Shown: one piece after another, positions 17,405-24,852 of the stretch
Layout: each line of letters begins with the position of its first letter
Position numbering within the stretch: the first letter of the stretch is position 1
Assembly (NCBI GenBank): GCA_019120125.1
Contig: DWVR01000027.1
Coordinates: 1 to 64,000 of the forward strand
Length of the DNA: 64,000 nucleotides
Source of the DNA: Candidatus Phocaeicola excrementigallinarum
Lineage (GTDB): Bacteria > Bacteroidota > Bacteroidia > Bacteroidales > Bacteroidaceae
Direction: 5' to 3'
Notes under the pieces: model-generated
What the model saw: only the letters and a program-made list of their open reading frames with translations
The model's database searches: none
Told to the model about the DNA's origin: nothing
Program-made: the position numbers and the translations under genes

Positions 17405-18676
17405 ATGAAAGTTTTAATGTTTGGTTGGGAATTTCCTCCTCATATCTCAGGAGGTTTAGGTACCGCAAGTTACGGTATGACTCATGGTATGGCCCAACAG
17501 TCGGATATGGAAATCACTTTCTGCATTCCGAAACCATGGGGTGATGAGGACCAGAGTTTCCTTAAGATAATCGGAATGAATAGCGTGCCTATTGTGTGGC
17601 GTGATGTTCAGTGGGATTATGTAAAGAGCCGCGTAGGCAGCTATATGGATCCGCAATTGTATTACGATCTGCGTGACCATATCTATGCGGATTTCAACTA
17701 TATGCATACAAATGATTTGGGTTGTCTGGAGTTCTCGGGAAGATATCCGGATAACTTGCAGGAAGAGATCAACAATTATTCGATTGTTGCGGGTGTGGTT
17801 GCCCGTCAGCAGACATTCGATATCATTCATTCTCATGACTGGCTGACTTATCCTGCGGGAATCCATGCAAAGCAGGTCTCAGGAAAGCCATTGGTTATCC
17901 ATGTGCATGCCACGGACTTTGACCGTAGTCGTGGAAATGTCAATCCGACCGTATATTCGATAGAGAAGAACGGAATGGATTATGCCGATTGCATCATGTG
18001 TGTGAGCGAGTTGACCCGTCAGACCGTCATTCATAAATATTATCAGGACCCGAGAAAAGTATTTACCGTTCACAATGCGGTATCTCCGCTTTCCAAGGAG
18101 ATTCAGGACATTGTCCCGAGGAAGAATCCTAATGAAAAGATTGTGACTTTCTTGGGACGTATCACTATGCAGAAAGGACCTGAGTACTTTGTGGAGGCTG
18201 CGGCTATGGTTTTGAAACGTGCCCATCATGTACGCTTTGTGATGGCCGGTAGCGGTGATATGATGAATGCGATGATTCATCTGGCTGCTGAAAGAGGCAT
18301 TGCCGACCGTTTCCATTTCCCGGGTTTCATGAGAGGAAAACAAGTGTACGAGGTGTTGAAAGCCAGCGATGTGTATATTATGCCTTCGGTTTCGGAACCT
18401 TTCGGTATTTCTCCGCTTGAGGCAATGCAGTGTAGTGTTCCGACCATCATATCCAAGCAATCCGGTTGTGCGGAAATCTTGAGTAAATGTATCAAGACTG
18501 ATTATTGGGACATACATGCGATGGCTGATGCGATCCATTCTATCTGTACGAATGACGCCTTATATGAATATCTGCGTGATGAGGGCAAGAAAGAGGTGGA
18601 CGGCATTGTCTGGGAAAAAGTCGGTCTCAAAATCCGCAATATATACGAACAGGTTTTAAAAAATTATGGAAAATAA
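17405..18676 (+). CDS. GT4 glycosyltransferase, glycogen-synthase-like
   Basis: A 423-residue GT-B glycosyltransferase. The N-terminus MKVLMFGWEFPPHISGGLGT matches the lysine/glycine donor loop of glycogen synthases; HSHDWLTYPAGIHA and HVHATDFDRS form the acceptor side. The C-terminal domain has the EX7E motif in SVSEPFGISPLEAMQ and the linker VTFLGRITMQKGPEY. Placement between a debranching enzyme and a GH57 enzyme supports alpha-glucan synthesis. The donor (UDP- or ADP-glucose) cannot be read from sequence, and no glgC lies nearby. Confidence 0.88.
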   Translation: MKVLMFGWEFPPHISGGLGTASYGMTHGMAQQSDMEITFCIPKPWGDEDQSFLKIIGMNSVPIVWRDVQWDYVKSRVGSYMDPQLYYDLRDHIYADFNYMHTNDLGCLEFSGRYPDNLQEEINNYSIVAGVVARQQTFDIIHSHDWLTYPAGIHAKQVSGKPLVIHVHATDFDRSRGNVNPTVYSIEKNGMDYADCIMCVSELTRQTVIHKYYQDPRKVFTVHNAVSPLSKEIQDIVPRKNPNEKIVTFLGRITMQKGPEYFVEAAAMVLKRAHHVRFVMAGSGDMMNAMIHLAAERGIADRFHFPGFMRGKQVYEVLKASDVYIMPSVSEPFGISPLEAMQCSVPTIISKQSGCAEILSKCIKTDYWDIHAMADAIHSICTNDALYEYLRDEGKKEVDGIVWEKVGLKIRNIYEQVLKNYGK

Positions 18677-18691
18677 AAACAATCAATCGGT

Positions 18692-20053
18692 ATGAAAACA
18701 ATCTGTCTTTACTTTGAAATACATCAAATCATCCATTTGAAACGTTATCGTTTCTTTGAAATCGGTACTGATCATTATTATTATGATGATTATGCGAATG
18801 AGCAGGGAATGAATGACGTGGCGGAACGCTCATATATCCCGGCTCTGAAGACATTGATAGAGATGGCCAAGAACAGCGAAGGTGCTTTCAAGGTGGCCCT
18901 TTCCATTTCGGGTGTGGCCTTGGAGCAGTTGGAAATCCATGCTCCGGCTGTAATCGAGTTGCTTCATGAATTGAATGATACAGGTTGCTGTGAATTCTTG
19001 TGTGAGCCTTATTCTCATGGTCTTTCTTCCTTGAAGAATGAAGATTGCTTCCGGGAGGAGGTGACTCGCATGCGTCAGAAGATAAAAGACTATTTTGGAC
19101 AAGAGCCGAAAGTATTCCGCAATTCAAGTCTTATCTATGATAATGAAATCGGAGGAATTGTCGCAGGTATGGGCTTTAAGGGTATGTTGGCTGAAGGCGC
19201 CAAGCATATTCTGGGTTGGAAGAGTCCTCATTATCTGTATCATTGCGCTGAGAACCCGAATCTGAAGCTTTTGCTTCGTGATTTCAAGCTTTCTGATGAT
19301 ATCAGTCTCCGTTTCTCTAATAGCGAATGGAGTGAATATCCGCTGTTTGCTGACAAATATATCGACTGGATTGCTTCATTGCCTGAAAACGAACAGGTTA
19401 TCAATATCTTTATGGAGCTTTCCGCTTTGGGTATCTATCAGCCGTTGTCTTCAAATATCCTTGAGTTCTTGAAGGCTTTGCCTGCGTGTGCAAAACAGAG
19501 AGGCATTACGTTCTCAACTCCTTCGGAAATTGTTTCCAAGCTGAAGTCTGTGGATATGATGGATGTTCCTTATCCTGTGTCCTGGACGGATGAAGAGCGG
19601 GATATCAGTCCGTGGTTGGGTAATGTGATGCAGCGTGAGGCATTTAATAAGTTATATAGTGTGGCCGAAAGAGTTTATTTGTGCTCTGACAGGCGCATCA
19701 AGCAGGATTGGGACTATCTGCAGGCAAGTAACAATTTCCGCTTCATGACTACAAAGAACATGGAAGTAGGCTTCAATCGCGGTATCTATGATTCTCCGTA
19801 TGACGCATTTACCAACTATATGAATATTCTTGGTGATTTCATTGGACGTGTGAATGCCTTGTATCCGGTTGATATGGATGATGAAGAGTTGAATTCCTTG
19901 TTGACTACTATCCATAATCAGGAACAGGAACTTGTTCATTTGACTGATGAAGTGAAGAAACTTCAGGAAGAACTGAAAAAGGAGGCTAAACCGGCTCCTA
20001 AAAAGACGGCGGCAAAAAAGACCGCTAAGACTACGAAGAAAGATCCTGAGTAA
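18692..20053 (+). CDS. GH57 alpha-amylase-family glycosidase with basic tail
   Basis: A 453-residue GH57 protein: N-terminal YFEIHQIIHLKRYRFFEIG (region I), the ALSISGVALEQLE strand, CEFLCEPYSHGLSS with the probable nucleophile Glu, and FRNSSLIYDNEIGGIVAGMG in the next conserved region. It may hydrolyse or transfer alpha-glucan (alpha-amylase or 4-alpha-glucanotransferase). The last ~55 residues are a coiled coil (NQEQELVHLTDEVKKLQEEL) and a Lys/Ala/Pro tail (KPAPKKTAAKKTAKTTKK) like histone H1 tails, not part of the enzyme fold. It is the third gene of the operon. Confidence 0.88.
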   Translation: MKTICLYFEIHQIIHLKRYRFFEIGTDHYYYDDYANEQGMNDVAERSYIPALKTLIEMAKNSEGAFKVALSISGVALEQLEIHAPAVIELLHELNDTGCCEFLCEPYSHGLSSLKNEDCFREEVTRMRQKIKDYFGQEPKVFRNSSLIYDNEIGGIVAGMGFKGMLAEGAKHILGWKSPHYLYHCAENPNLKLLLRDFKLSDDISLRFSNSEWSEYPLFADKYIDWIASLPENEQVINIFMELSALGIYQPLSSNILEFLKALPACAKQRGITFSTPSEIVSKLKSVDMMDVPYPVSWTDEERDISPWLGNVMQREAFNKLYSVAERVYLCSDRRIKQDWDYLQASNNFRFMTTKNMEVGFNRGIYDSPYDAFTNYMNILGDFIGRVNALYPVDMDDEELNSLLTTIHNQEQELVHLTDEVKKLQEELKKEAKPAPKKTAAKKTAKTTKKDPE

Positions 20054-20096
20054 TAACCGCGAATCTTGGAAGGGAAAATAAGTCGATAATTTTTTC

Positions 20097-20147
20097 AGAC
20101 TCTCTGTCCCATCTTCTGGAAAGAGGATGGAATAGGGAGTCTTTTTT
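20097..20147 (+). terminator. Terminator of the glycogen operon
   Basis: AGACTC (20097-20102) and GAGTCT (20137-20142) form the base of a stem continued by CCCATC/GATGG pairing, followed by six T. Confidence 0.78.
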
Positions 20148-20228
20148 GTTTGTACAGATTTTTTTGAATCCTGTTGCGTGGAGATTCGGGTTTTTGGCTC
20201 GAGGCATTCGAATTCACGTTATTTGGAT

Positions 20229-20301
20229 AAACACGAATATAGAGATACAGAGGCACGGAGAGTATTTGTAAATCAGCCAAACTTCCGTGTCTCTGTGTCT
20301 T
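20229..20301. repeat. Dispersed hairpin family, copy 2
   Basis: The left arm ATAGAGATACAGAGGCACGG and the right arm TTCCGTGTCTCTGTGTCTTT are imperfect reverse complements. It lies between the convergent GH57 and MATE genes. Confidence 0.65.
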
Positions 20302-20332
20302 TTATCTGAGAGTCATTCTCAATTCAGGGTCG

Positions 20333-21694
20333 TCAGATTTGCGGCGCGGGATGTTGCTTGAATTGTTTGAACTGGCGGTAAAGCATTATGGCGGCGATGA
20401 CGCTGGCTGCCGCGTCCGAAATCGGCATGCTGAACCATACTCCGTCCGCTCCCCAGAACAGAGGGAGAATAATCAGACAAGGAATCAGAATCATGACCTG
20501 ACGGCTCAACGACAGGATAATGGCTTTTCTGGCCATACCGATGCTCTGGAAAAAGTTGGATGTGACCATCTGGAAGCCGATAATCGGGAAGAACATCACT
20601 ACGATACGCATTCCTCGCGCGCTCATTGATACCAGTGTCGGGTCGGTGGTAAAGGCTTTTACGGTCAGTTCCGGAATCAGTTCGCCAATCAGGAACCCCA
20701 CGGTTGTGACGATGGTGGCTGCGATGACTGTCAGCTTCATCACGTGGTTTACGCGATGGTATTGCTGGGCACCGTAATTATAACCCGCGATAGGCTGCAT
20801 CCCTTGGTTCAGTCCCATCACGATCATCACGAAAAGGAAAGAGATTCTGTTTACGATACCGAAAGCTCCGATGGCCAGGTCACCGTCGTACAGCTTGAGT
20901 CCCTTGTTGATGAGGATGACAATGAAGCAGGCCGCCAAGTTCATCAGGAAGGGAGCCATGCCGATGCCGATGATGTTGCTTACCAGATTCTTCTGTAATC
21001 CGTAGATTCCTTTCTCCAGATAAATCAGTTCATTCTTGTTGCTGAACAGCTTGAACAGCCAGACAAGGGCGATGACCTGTGCCAATACGGTAGCCACGGC
21101 CGCCCCTTCGATTCCCATGTCGAATGTGAAGATGAAAATCGGGTCGAGAATCGTGTTGATGATGACCGTCATGATAGTGGCGAACATGGCTTTCTGCGGA
21201 TGTCCGGCGGAGCGGAGCACTGAGTTGAGACCCAGATACGAGTGGGTAATGACATTGCCCAACAGGATGATGACCATGTAATCGCGGGCATAAGGAATGG
21301 TGGCTTCGCTGGCCCCGAAGAAATACAGGATAGGGTCGAGGAATACTAGTGTGACAATGGTGAAAAGTACGCCAATCACGACATTGAGTGTCACGACGTT
21401 GCCCAATACTCGTTGGGCCGTCTTGTAGTCCTTTTGTCCTAATTTCACGGAAATCATTGTGGCGGCACCCACACCGACCAGTGAGCCGAAGGCGGCGGCA
21501 AGGTTCATGAGCGGGAAGGTGATGGCCAGTCCCGAGATGGCCATTGCCCCCACACCGTGTCCGATAAAGATACTGTCGACCATGTTGTAGAGTGACGAGG
21601 CAGTCATGGCGATGATGGCCGGAATGGCGTATTGCATCAATAGTTTCCCGATAGGTTTTGTTCCTAGTTCTGTTGCTGTTCCTTTTTGTGACAT
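20333..21694 (-). CDS. MATE-family efflux transporter
   Basis: A 453-residue inner-membrane protein with about 12 transmembrane helices in two halves. The opening (GTKPIGKLLMQYAIPAIIAM, then TASSLYNMVDSIFIGHGVGA) and GVGAATMISVKLGQKD are MATE signatures, repeated in the second half as GLNQGMQPIAGYNYGA. MATE pumps export cationic drugs or metabolites in exchange for Na+ or H+; which one is not decidable here. It is a single gene divergent from the subtilase, its -7 element (TACTTTTG, 21750-21743) 31 bases from that of the neighbour. Confidence 0.93.
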   Translation of the reverse strand: MSQKGTATELGTKPIGKLLMQYAIPAIIAMTASSLYNMVDSIFIGHGVGAMAISGLAITFPLMNLAAAFGSLVGVGAATMISVKLGQKDYKTAQRVLGNVVTLNVVIGVLFTIVTLVFLDPILYFFGASEATIPYARDYMVIILLGNVITHSYLGLNSVLRSAGHPQKAMFATIMTVIINTILDPIFIFTFDMGIEGAAVATVLAQVIALVWLFKLFSNKNELIYLEKGIYGLQKNLVSNIIGIGMAPFLMNLAACFIVILINKGLKLYDGDLAIGAFGIVNRISFLFVMIVMGLNQGMQPIAGYNYGAQQYHRVNHVMKLTVIAATIVTTVGFLIGELIPELTVKAFTTDPTLVSMSARGMRIVVMFFPIIGFQMVTSNFFQSIGMARKAIILSLSRQVMILIPCLIILPLFWGADGVWFSMPISDAAASVIAAIMLYRQFKQFKQHPAPQI

Positions 21695-21742
21695 AGTTTT
21701 CTGTAGCTTCGTTTGATATTGCTTTTACCTTAAAAAATCCTG

Positions 21743-21750
21743 CAAAAGTA
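21743..21750 (-). promoter_or_regulatory. -7 element of the MATE gene
   Basis: The minus strand reads TACTTTTG, 48 bases before the ATG. The divergent subtilase promoter begins 31 bases away. Confidence 0.5.
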
Positions 21751-21780
21751 CGCTTTTTTCGTCAAACGGAAAAGTTTATG

Positions 21781-21788
21781 TATCTTTG
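21781..21788 (+). promoter_or_regulatory. -7 element of the subtilase-xseA-xseB operon
   Basis: TATCTTTG, 21 bases before ATG 21810, implying a leader of about 15 bases. It argues against a TTG start inside the promoter. Confidence 0.6.
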
Positions 21789-21809
21789 TGTTCCAAAAAA
21801 AACATTCAG

Positions 21810-23195
21810 ATGAGCTTGAAGAATATAATATTATGCGTATGGATGCTGGCTGGTGTGGTCATGGCGTCTGCTGAAACTACTCTGTATAGATATCGTGTGC
21901 AATTGAAGGACAAGGCTCAGACCACTTACAGCCTTGACCGTCCGGAAGAGTTTCTTTCGTCCCGTGCCATCGAGCGGAGAACGCGTCAGGGATTGCGTGT
22001 CGATTCGACCGATCTTCCGGTATGTGACGCTTATATCCGTCGGTTGGTGGAACTGGGAGGCACTTTTGTCTCGGCGAGCAAGTGGAACAATACGGTGCTG
22101 ATGCAGACCGACAATGAACAGACAGCCGCACGATTTTTGACCAATCCTTTTGTAGAGTCGGTACGGAAAGTATGGGTGTCTGTCGATTCAATGGCACCTC
22201 ATGCAAAAGACCGGAAGAAGGGGATTACTGACAAGTGGAGTGAGGTGGACGATGTTTATGGTGTTGGAGGTCCACAGATCCGGATGCATCATGGTGACAG
22301 CCTTCATCTGGCCGGATTTCGTGGAGAAGGCATGGTGATAGCAGTCATTGATGCGGGATTCTATAACGCGGACGCGGTGAAAATCCTGCAGAATGTGCGT
22401 GTGTTGGGTACGCATGATTTTGTGGATGCCGGTTCGGATATTTTTGCGGAACACGACCATGGCATGAAAGTGTTGTCGTGTATGGCCACAAACAGGCCTC
22501 ATGTGATGGTGGGGACGGCTCCCGGAGCTGCCTACTGGCTCTTGCGTTCGGAGGACAATACCTCGGAGCAGCCTGCGGAAGAAGACAACTGGGCGGCAGC
22601 GGTTGAGTTTGCGGATAGTGTGGGGGCTGATATCGTCAATACTTCTTTAGGCTATTTTGCGTTTGATAATGCCAGAAACAATTATACATACCGGCAACTT
22701 GACGGACATACCTCGTTGATGTCTGCTTCTGCTTCTCATGCTGCCGATAAAGGAATGCTGATAGTGTGTAGTGCCGGAAATTCTGGAACCGCGACTTGGA
22801 AGAAAATCACTCCTCCTGCCGATGCGGAGAATGTCCTGACGGTAGGAGCTGTTGACGGTATGGGTGTGAACGCGGTATTTTCTTCTGTCGGGAATACGGC
22901 TGACAACAGGGTCAAGCCCGATGTGATGGCTGTGGGGGTGCATTCCGCGGTAGTGAGTGGGAATGGAGGTACGGCATATGCTAACGGAACCTCGTTCGCC
23001 TCTCCGATATTCTGCGGACTCGCGGCCTGTCTGTGGCAAGCTTGTCCCTGGCTGACAGTTTGTGAGCTGATTGACGTGATTCATAAGGCGAGCGACCGGT
23101 ATGCTTATCCTGACAATATCTACGGATATGGTGTGACAGATATATGGAAGGCTTACAGGCTGGCTCTTGAACGGAAAGGAAATGATGGAAAATAA
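21810..23195 (+). CDS. S8 subtilisin-like serine peptidase
   Basis: A 461-residue exported peptidase. ATG 21810 is followed by a signal peptide (LKNIILCVWMLAGVVMASA), then an inhibitor-like prodomain (about 25-115) and a subtilase domain. The triad is visible: Asp181 (VIAVIDAGF), His217 (EHDHGMKV) and Ser395 (NGTSFASP); the oxyanion Asn lies in VCSAGNSGT. No sorting domain follows, so it is probably periplasmic. Its end overlaps xseA by 14 bases, an odd coupling of a protease to a DNA exonuclease. Substrate unknown. Confidence 0.92.
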   Translation: MSLKNIILCVWMLAGVVMASAETTLYRYRVQLKDKAQTTYSLDRPEEFLSSRAIERRTRQGLRVDSTDLPVCDAYIRRLVELGGTFVSASKWNNTVLMQTDNEQTAARFLTNPFVESVRKVWVSVDSMAPHAKDRKKGITDKWSEVDDVYGVGGPQIRMHHGDSLHLAGFRGEGMVIAVIDAGFYNADAVKILQNVRVLGTHDFVDAGSDIFAEHDHGMKVLSCMATNRPHVMVGTAPGAAYWLLRSEDNTSEQPAEEDNWAAAVEFADSVGADIVNTSLGYFAFDNARNNYTYRQLDGHTSLMSASASHAADKGMLIVCSAGNSGTATWKKITPPADAENVLTVGAVDGMGVNAVFSSVGNTADNRVKPDVMAVGVHSAVVSGNGGTAYANGTSFASPIFCGLAACLWQACPWLTVCELIDVIHKASDRYAYPDNIYGYGVTDIWKAYRLALERKGNDGK

Positions 23196-24492
23196 TCCTC
23201 TTTCGTTGTTGGAGCTTAATGCTCTGATACGCCGGAGTGTGCAGGCGTGCTTTCCTGATTCCTATTGGGTACAGGCTGAATTGAGTGATGTGCGGGCGAA
23301 CAGTTCCGGACATTGCTATCTGGAGTTTGTGCAGAAAGATCCGTCGGGCAATTCGCTGGTGGCAAAGGCCAGGGGAATCATCTGGTCGGGTACTTATTTC
23401 CGTTTGAAGCCTTATTTCGAATCGGAGACAGGGCAGGCTTTCGTTTCCGGCATCAAGGTGCTGGTCAAGGTGAGCGTCAATTTTCATGAGCTTTATGGAT
23501 ATTCGTTGACTGTGCTTGACATCGACCCGACATATACGTTAGGGGATATGGCCAGGCGCAGACGGGAGATTCTGTCACGCCTGCAGCAGGAGGGGGTCCT
23601 GACTCTCAACAAGGAGTTGGAGCTTCCTGAACTGATGCAGCGTGTTGCGGTGATTTCATCACCTACTGCGGCGGGTTACGGTGATTTTTGCAACCAGTTG
23701 GCCCATAATGACTTTGGTTTTGTCTTTTACACTCGTCTGTTTCCGGCTGTCATGCAGGGCGAGAAAGTGGAGAGGTCCGTCATTTCGGCTTTGGACAGGA
23801 TTTATCGGGAGGTCGACCACTGGGATGTGGTGGTGATCATCCGTGGCGGTGGCGCCACTTCCGACCTTTCCGGTTTCGACACGTATGAGCTGGCTGCCAA
23901 TTGCGCACAGTTTCCCTTGCCTGTCATTACGGGAATCGGGCATGAGCGGGACGATACGGTCATCGATATGGTGGCGCATACGCGGGTAAAGACTCCTACT
24001 GCCGCCGCGGAGTTTCTGGTCAACCATCTTCGTCGGACAGCGGAACGCCTGGAGACTTTTGCGCAATGTGTCTATCAGGAAGTGCCGTTGATGCTTTCAC
24101 GGGAGAGGGAACGTCTGGACAGCTGGATGGCCCGTATTCCGGCCAGGGTACAGATGTGTCTGCAGCGGGAAGGTTTTGCGCAGGAACGGCTGGTGAAACG
24201 TCTGGAAATGTCCGTGCAGGCTTGTCTCCAGTCGGAAAGACATCGCCAGGAACTGTGTCTACAGCGGGTGGAAAATGCTCTGTCGGTCCGTATGCAAGTG
24301 GAGAGGCATCGTCTGGAATTGTTCTCGCAGCGTGTCAAGGCGGCTTCACCGGACTTGTTGTTGAAAAGGGGGTACAGCATGACACTGAAAGACGGGAAGG
24401 CGGTGACAGACGCGTCCCTGCTTCAGCCGGGTGATGTGGTAGAGACCCGTCTGGCCAAAGGACGTTTTAAAAGTAAAGTGATGGAAGAATGA
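23182..24492 (+). CDS. xseA: Exodeoxyribonuclease VII large subunit
   Basis: A 436-residue catalytic subunit degrading single-stranded DNA bidirectionally to acid-soluble oligonucleotides. The N-terminal OB fold (about 5-105) contains YWVQAELSDVRANSSGHCYL. The catalytic domain has AVISSPTAAGYGDF, IIRGGGATSDLSGFD, ITGIGHERDDTVIDMVAHTR and KTPTAAAEFLV. Long helices bind the small subunit, ending in SPDLLLKRGYSMTLKDGKAV. ATG 23182 or 23185 follows GGAAAGGA; a TTG at 23167 is less likely. It overlaps the subtilase end and is followed by xseB after 21 bases. Confidence 0.96.
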   Translation: MMENNPLSLLELNALIRRSVQACFPDSYWVQAELSDVRANSSGHCYLEFVQKDPSGNSLVAKARGIIWSGTYFRLKPYFESETGQAFVSGIKVLVKVSVNFHELYGYSLTVLDIDPTYTLGDMARRRREILSRLQQEGVLTLNKELELPELMQRVAVISSPTAAGYGDFCNQLAHNDFGFVFYTRLFPAVMQGEKVERSVISALDRIYREVDHWDVVVIIRGGGATSDLSGFDTYELAANCAQFPLPVITGIGHERDDTVIDMVAHTRVKTPTAAAEFLVNHLRRTAERLETFAQCVYQEVPLMLSRERERLDSWMARIPARVQMCLQREGFAQERLVKRLEMSVQACLQSERHRQELCLQRVENALSVRMQVERHRLELFSQRVKAASPDLLLKRGYSMTLKDGKAVTDASLLQPGDVVETRLAKGRFKSKVMEE

Positions 24493-24513
24493 GAAAAAAT
24501 GGTTTAAGAATAT

Positions 24514-24747
24514 ATGGCAACGAAAAAAGAGACTTACACGTATTCGGAGGCGATGAAGCGGTTAGAAGTGATCGTTTCCAAGATTGAGGGCAATGAGCTT
24601 GATATTGATGAGTTGGGAAATTATCTGAAAGAGGCTCAGAAACTGATCAAGTTCTGCAAGGACAAACTGTATAAGACGGACCAGGAAATACAGAGAATGC
24701 TGGAGGAGGACGTGGATCCGTCCCCATCGTCCATGCCTGGGAAATAA
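24514..24747 (+). CDS. xseB: Exodeoxyribonuclease VII small subunit
   Basis: A 77-residue helical protein with the family pattern YSEAMKRLEVIVSKIEGNEL, then DIDELGNYLKEAQKLIKFCK and LYKTDQEIQRML. Several copies wrap the coiled-coil stalk of each XseA chain. It follows xseA by 21 bases and ends the operon, with a strong terminator 27 bases later. The size is normal for the family. Confidence 0.93.
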   Translation: MATKKETYTYSEAMKRLEVIVSKIEGNELDIDELGNYLKEAQKLIKFCKDKLYKTDQEIQRMLEEDVDPSPSSMPGK

Positions 24748-24774
24748 GCCGTTTCTGGTGCAATATGGACGAAA

Positions 24775-24826
24775 GAGGCTGTCTCGAGATGAAATTCGGT
24801 TCTCATCCTGAGACAGCCTCTTTTTT
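24775..24826 (+). terminator. Terminator of the xse operon
   Basis: GAGGCTGTCTC (24775-24785) and GAGACAGCCTC (24810-24820) form a perfect 11-bp stem followed by six T. It lies between convergent transcripts; the A-rich left flank may let it act on the DPP11 side too. Confidence 0.92.
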
Positions 24827-24852
24827 CTGTTAAAGCCTGTATCGGGATTGCC

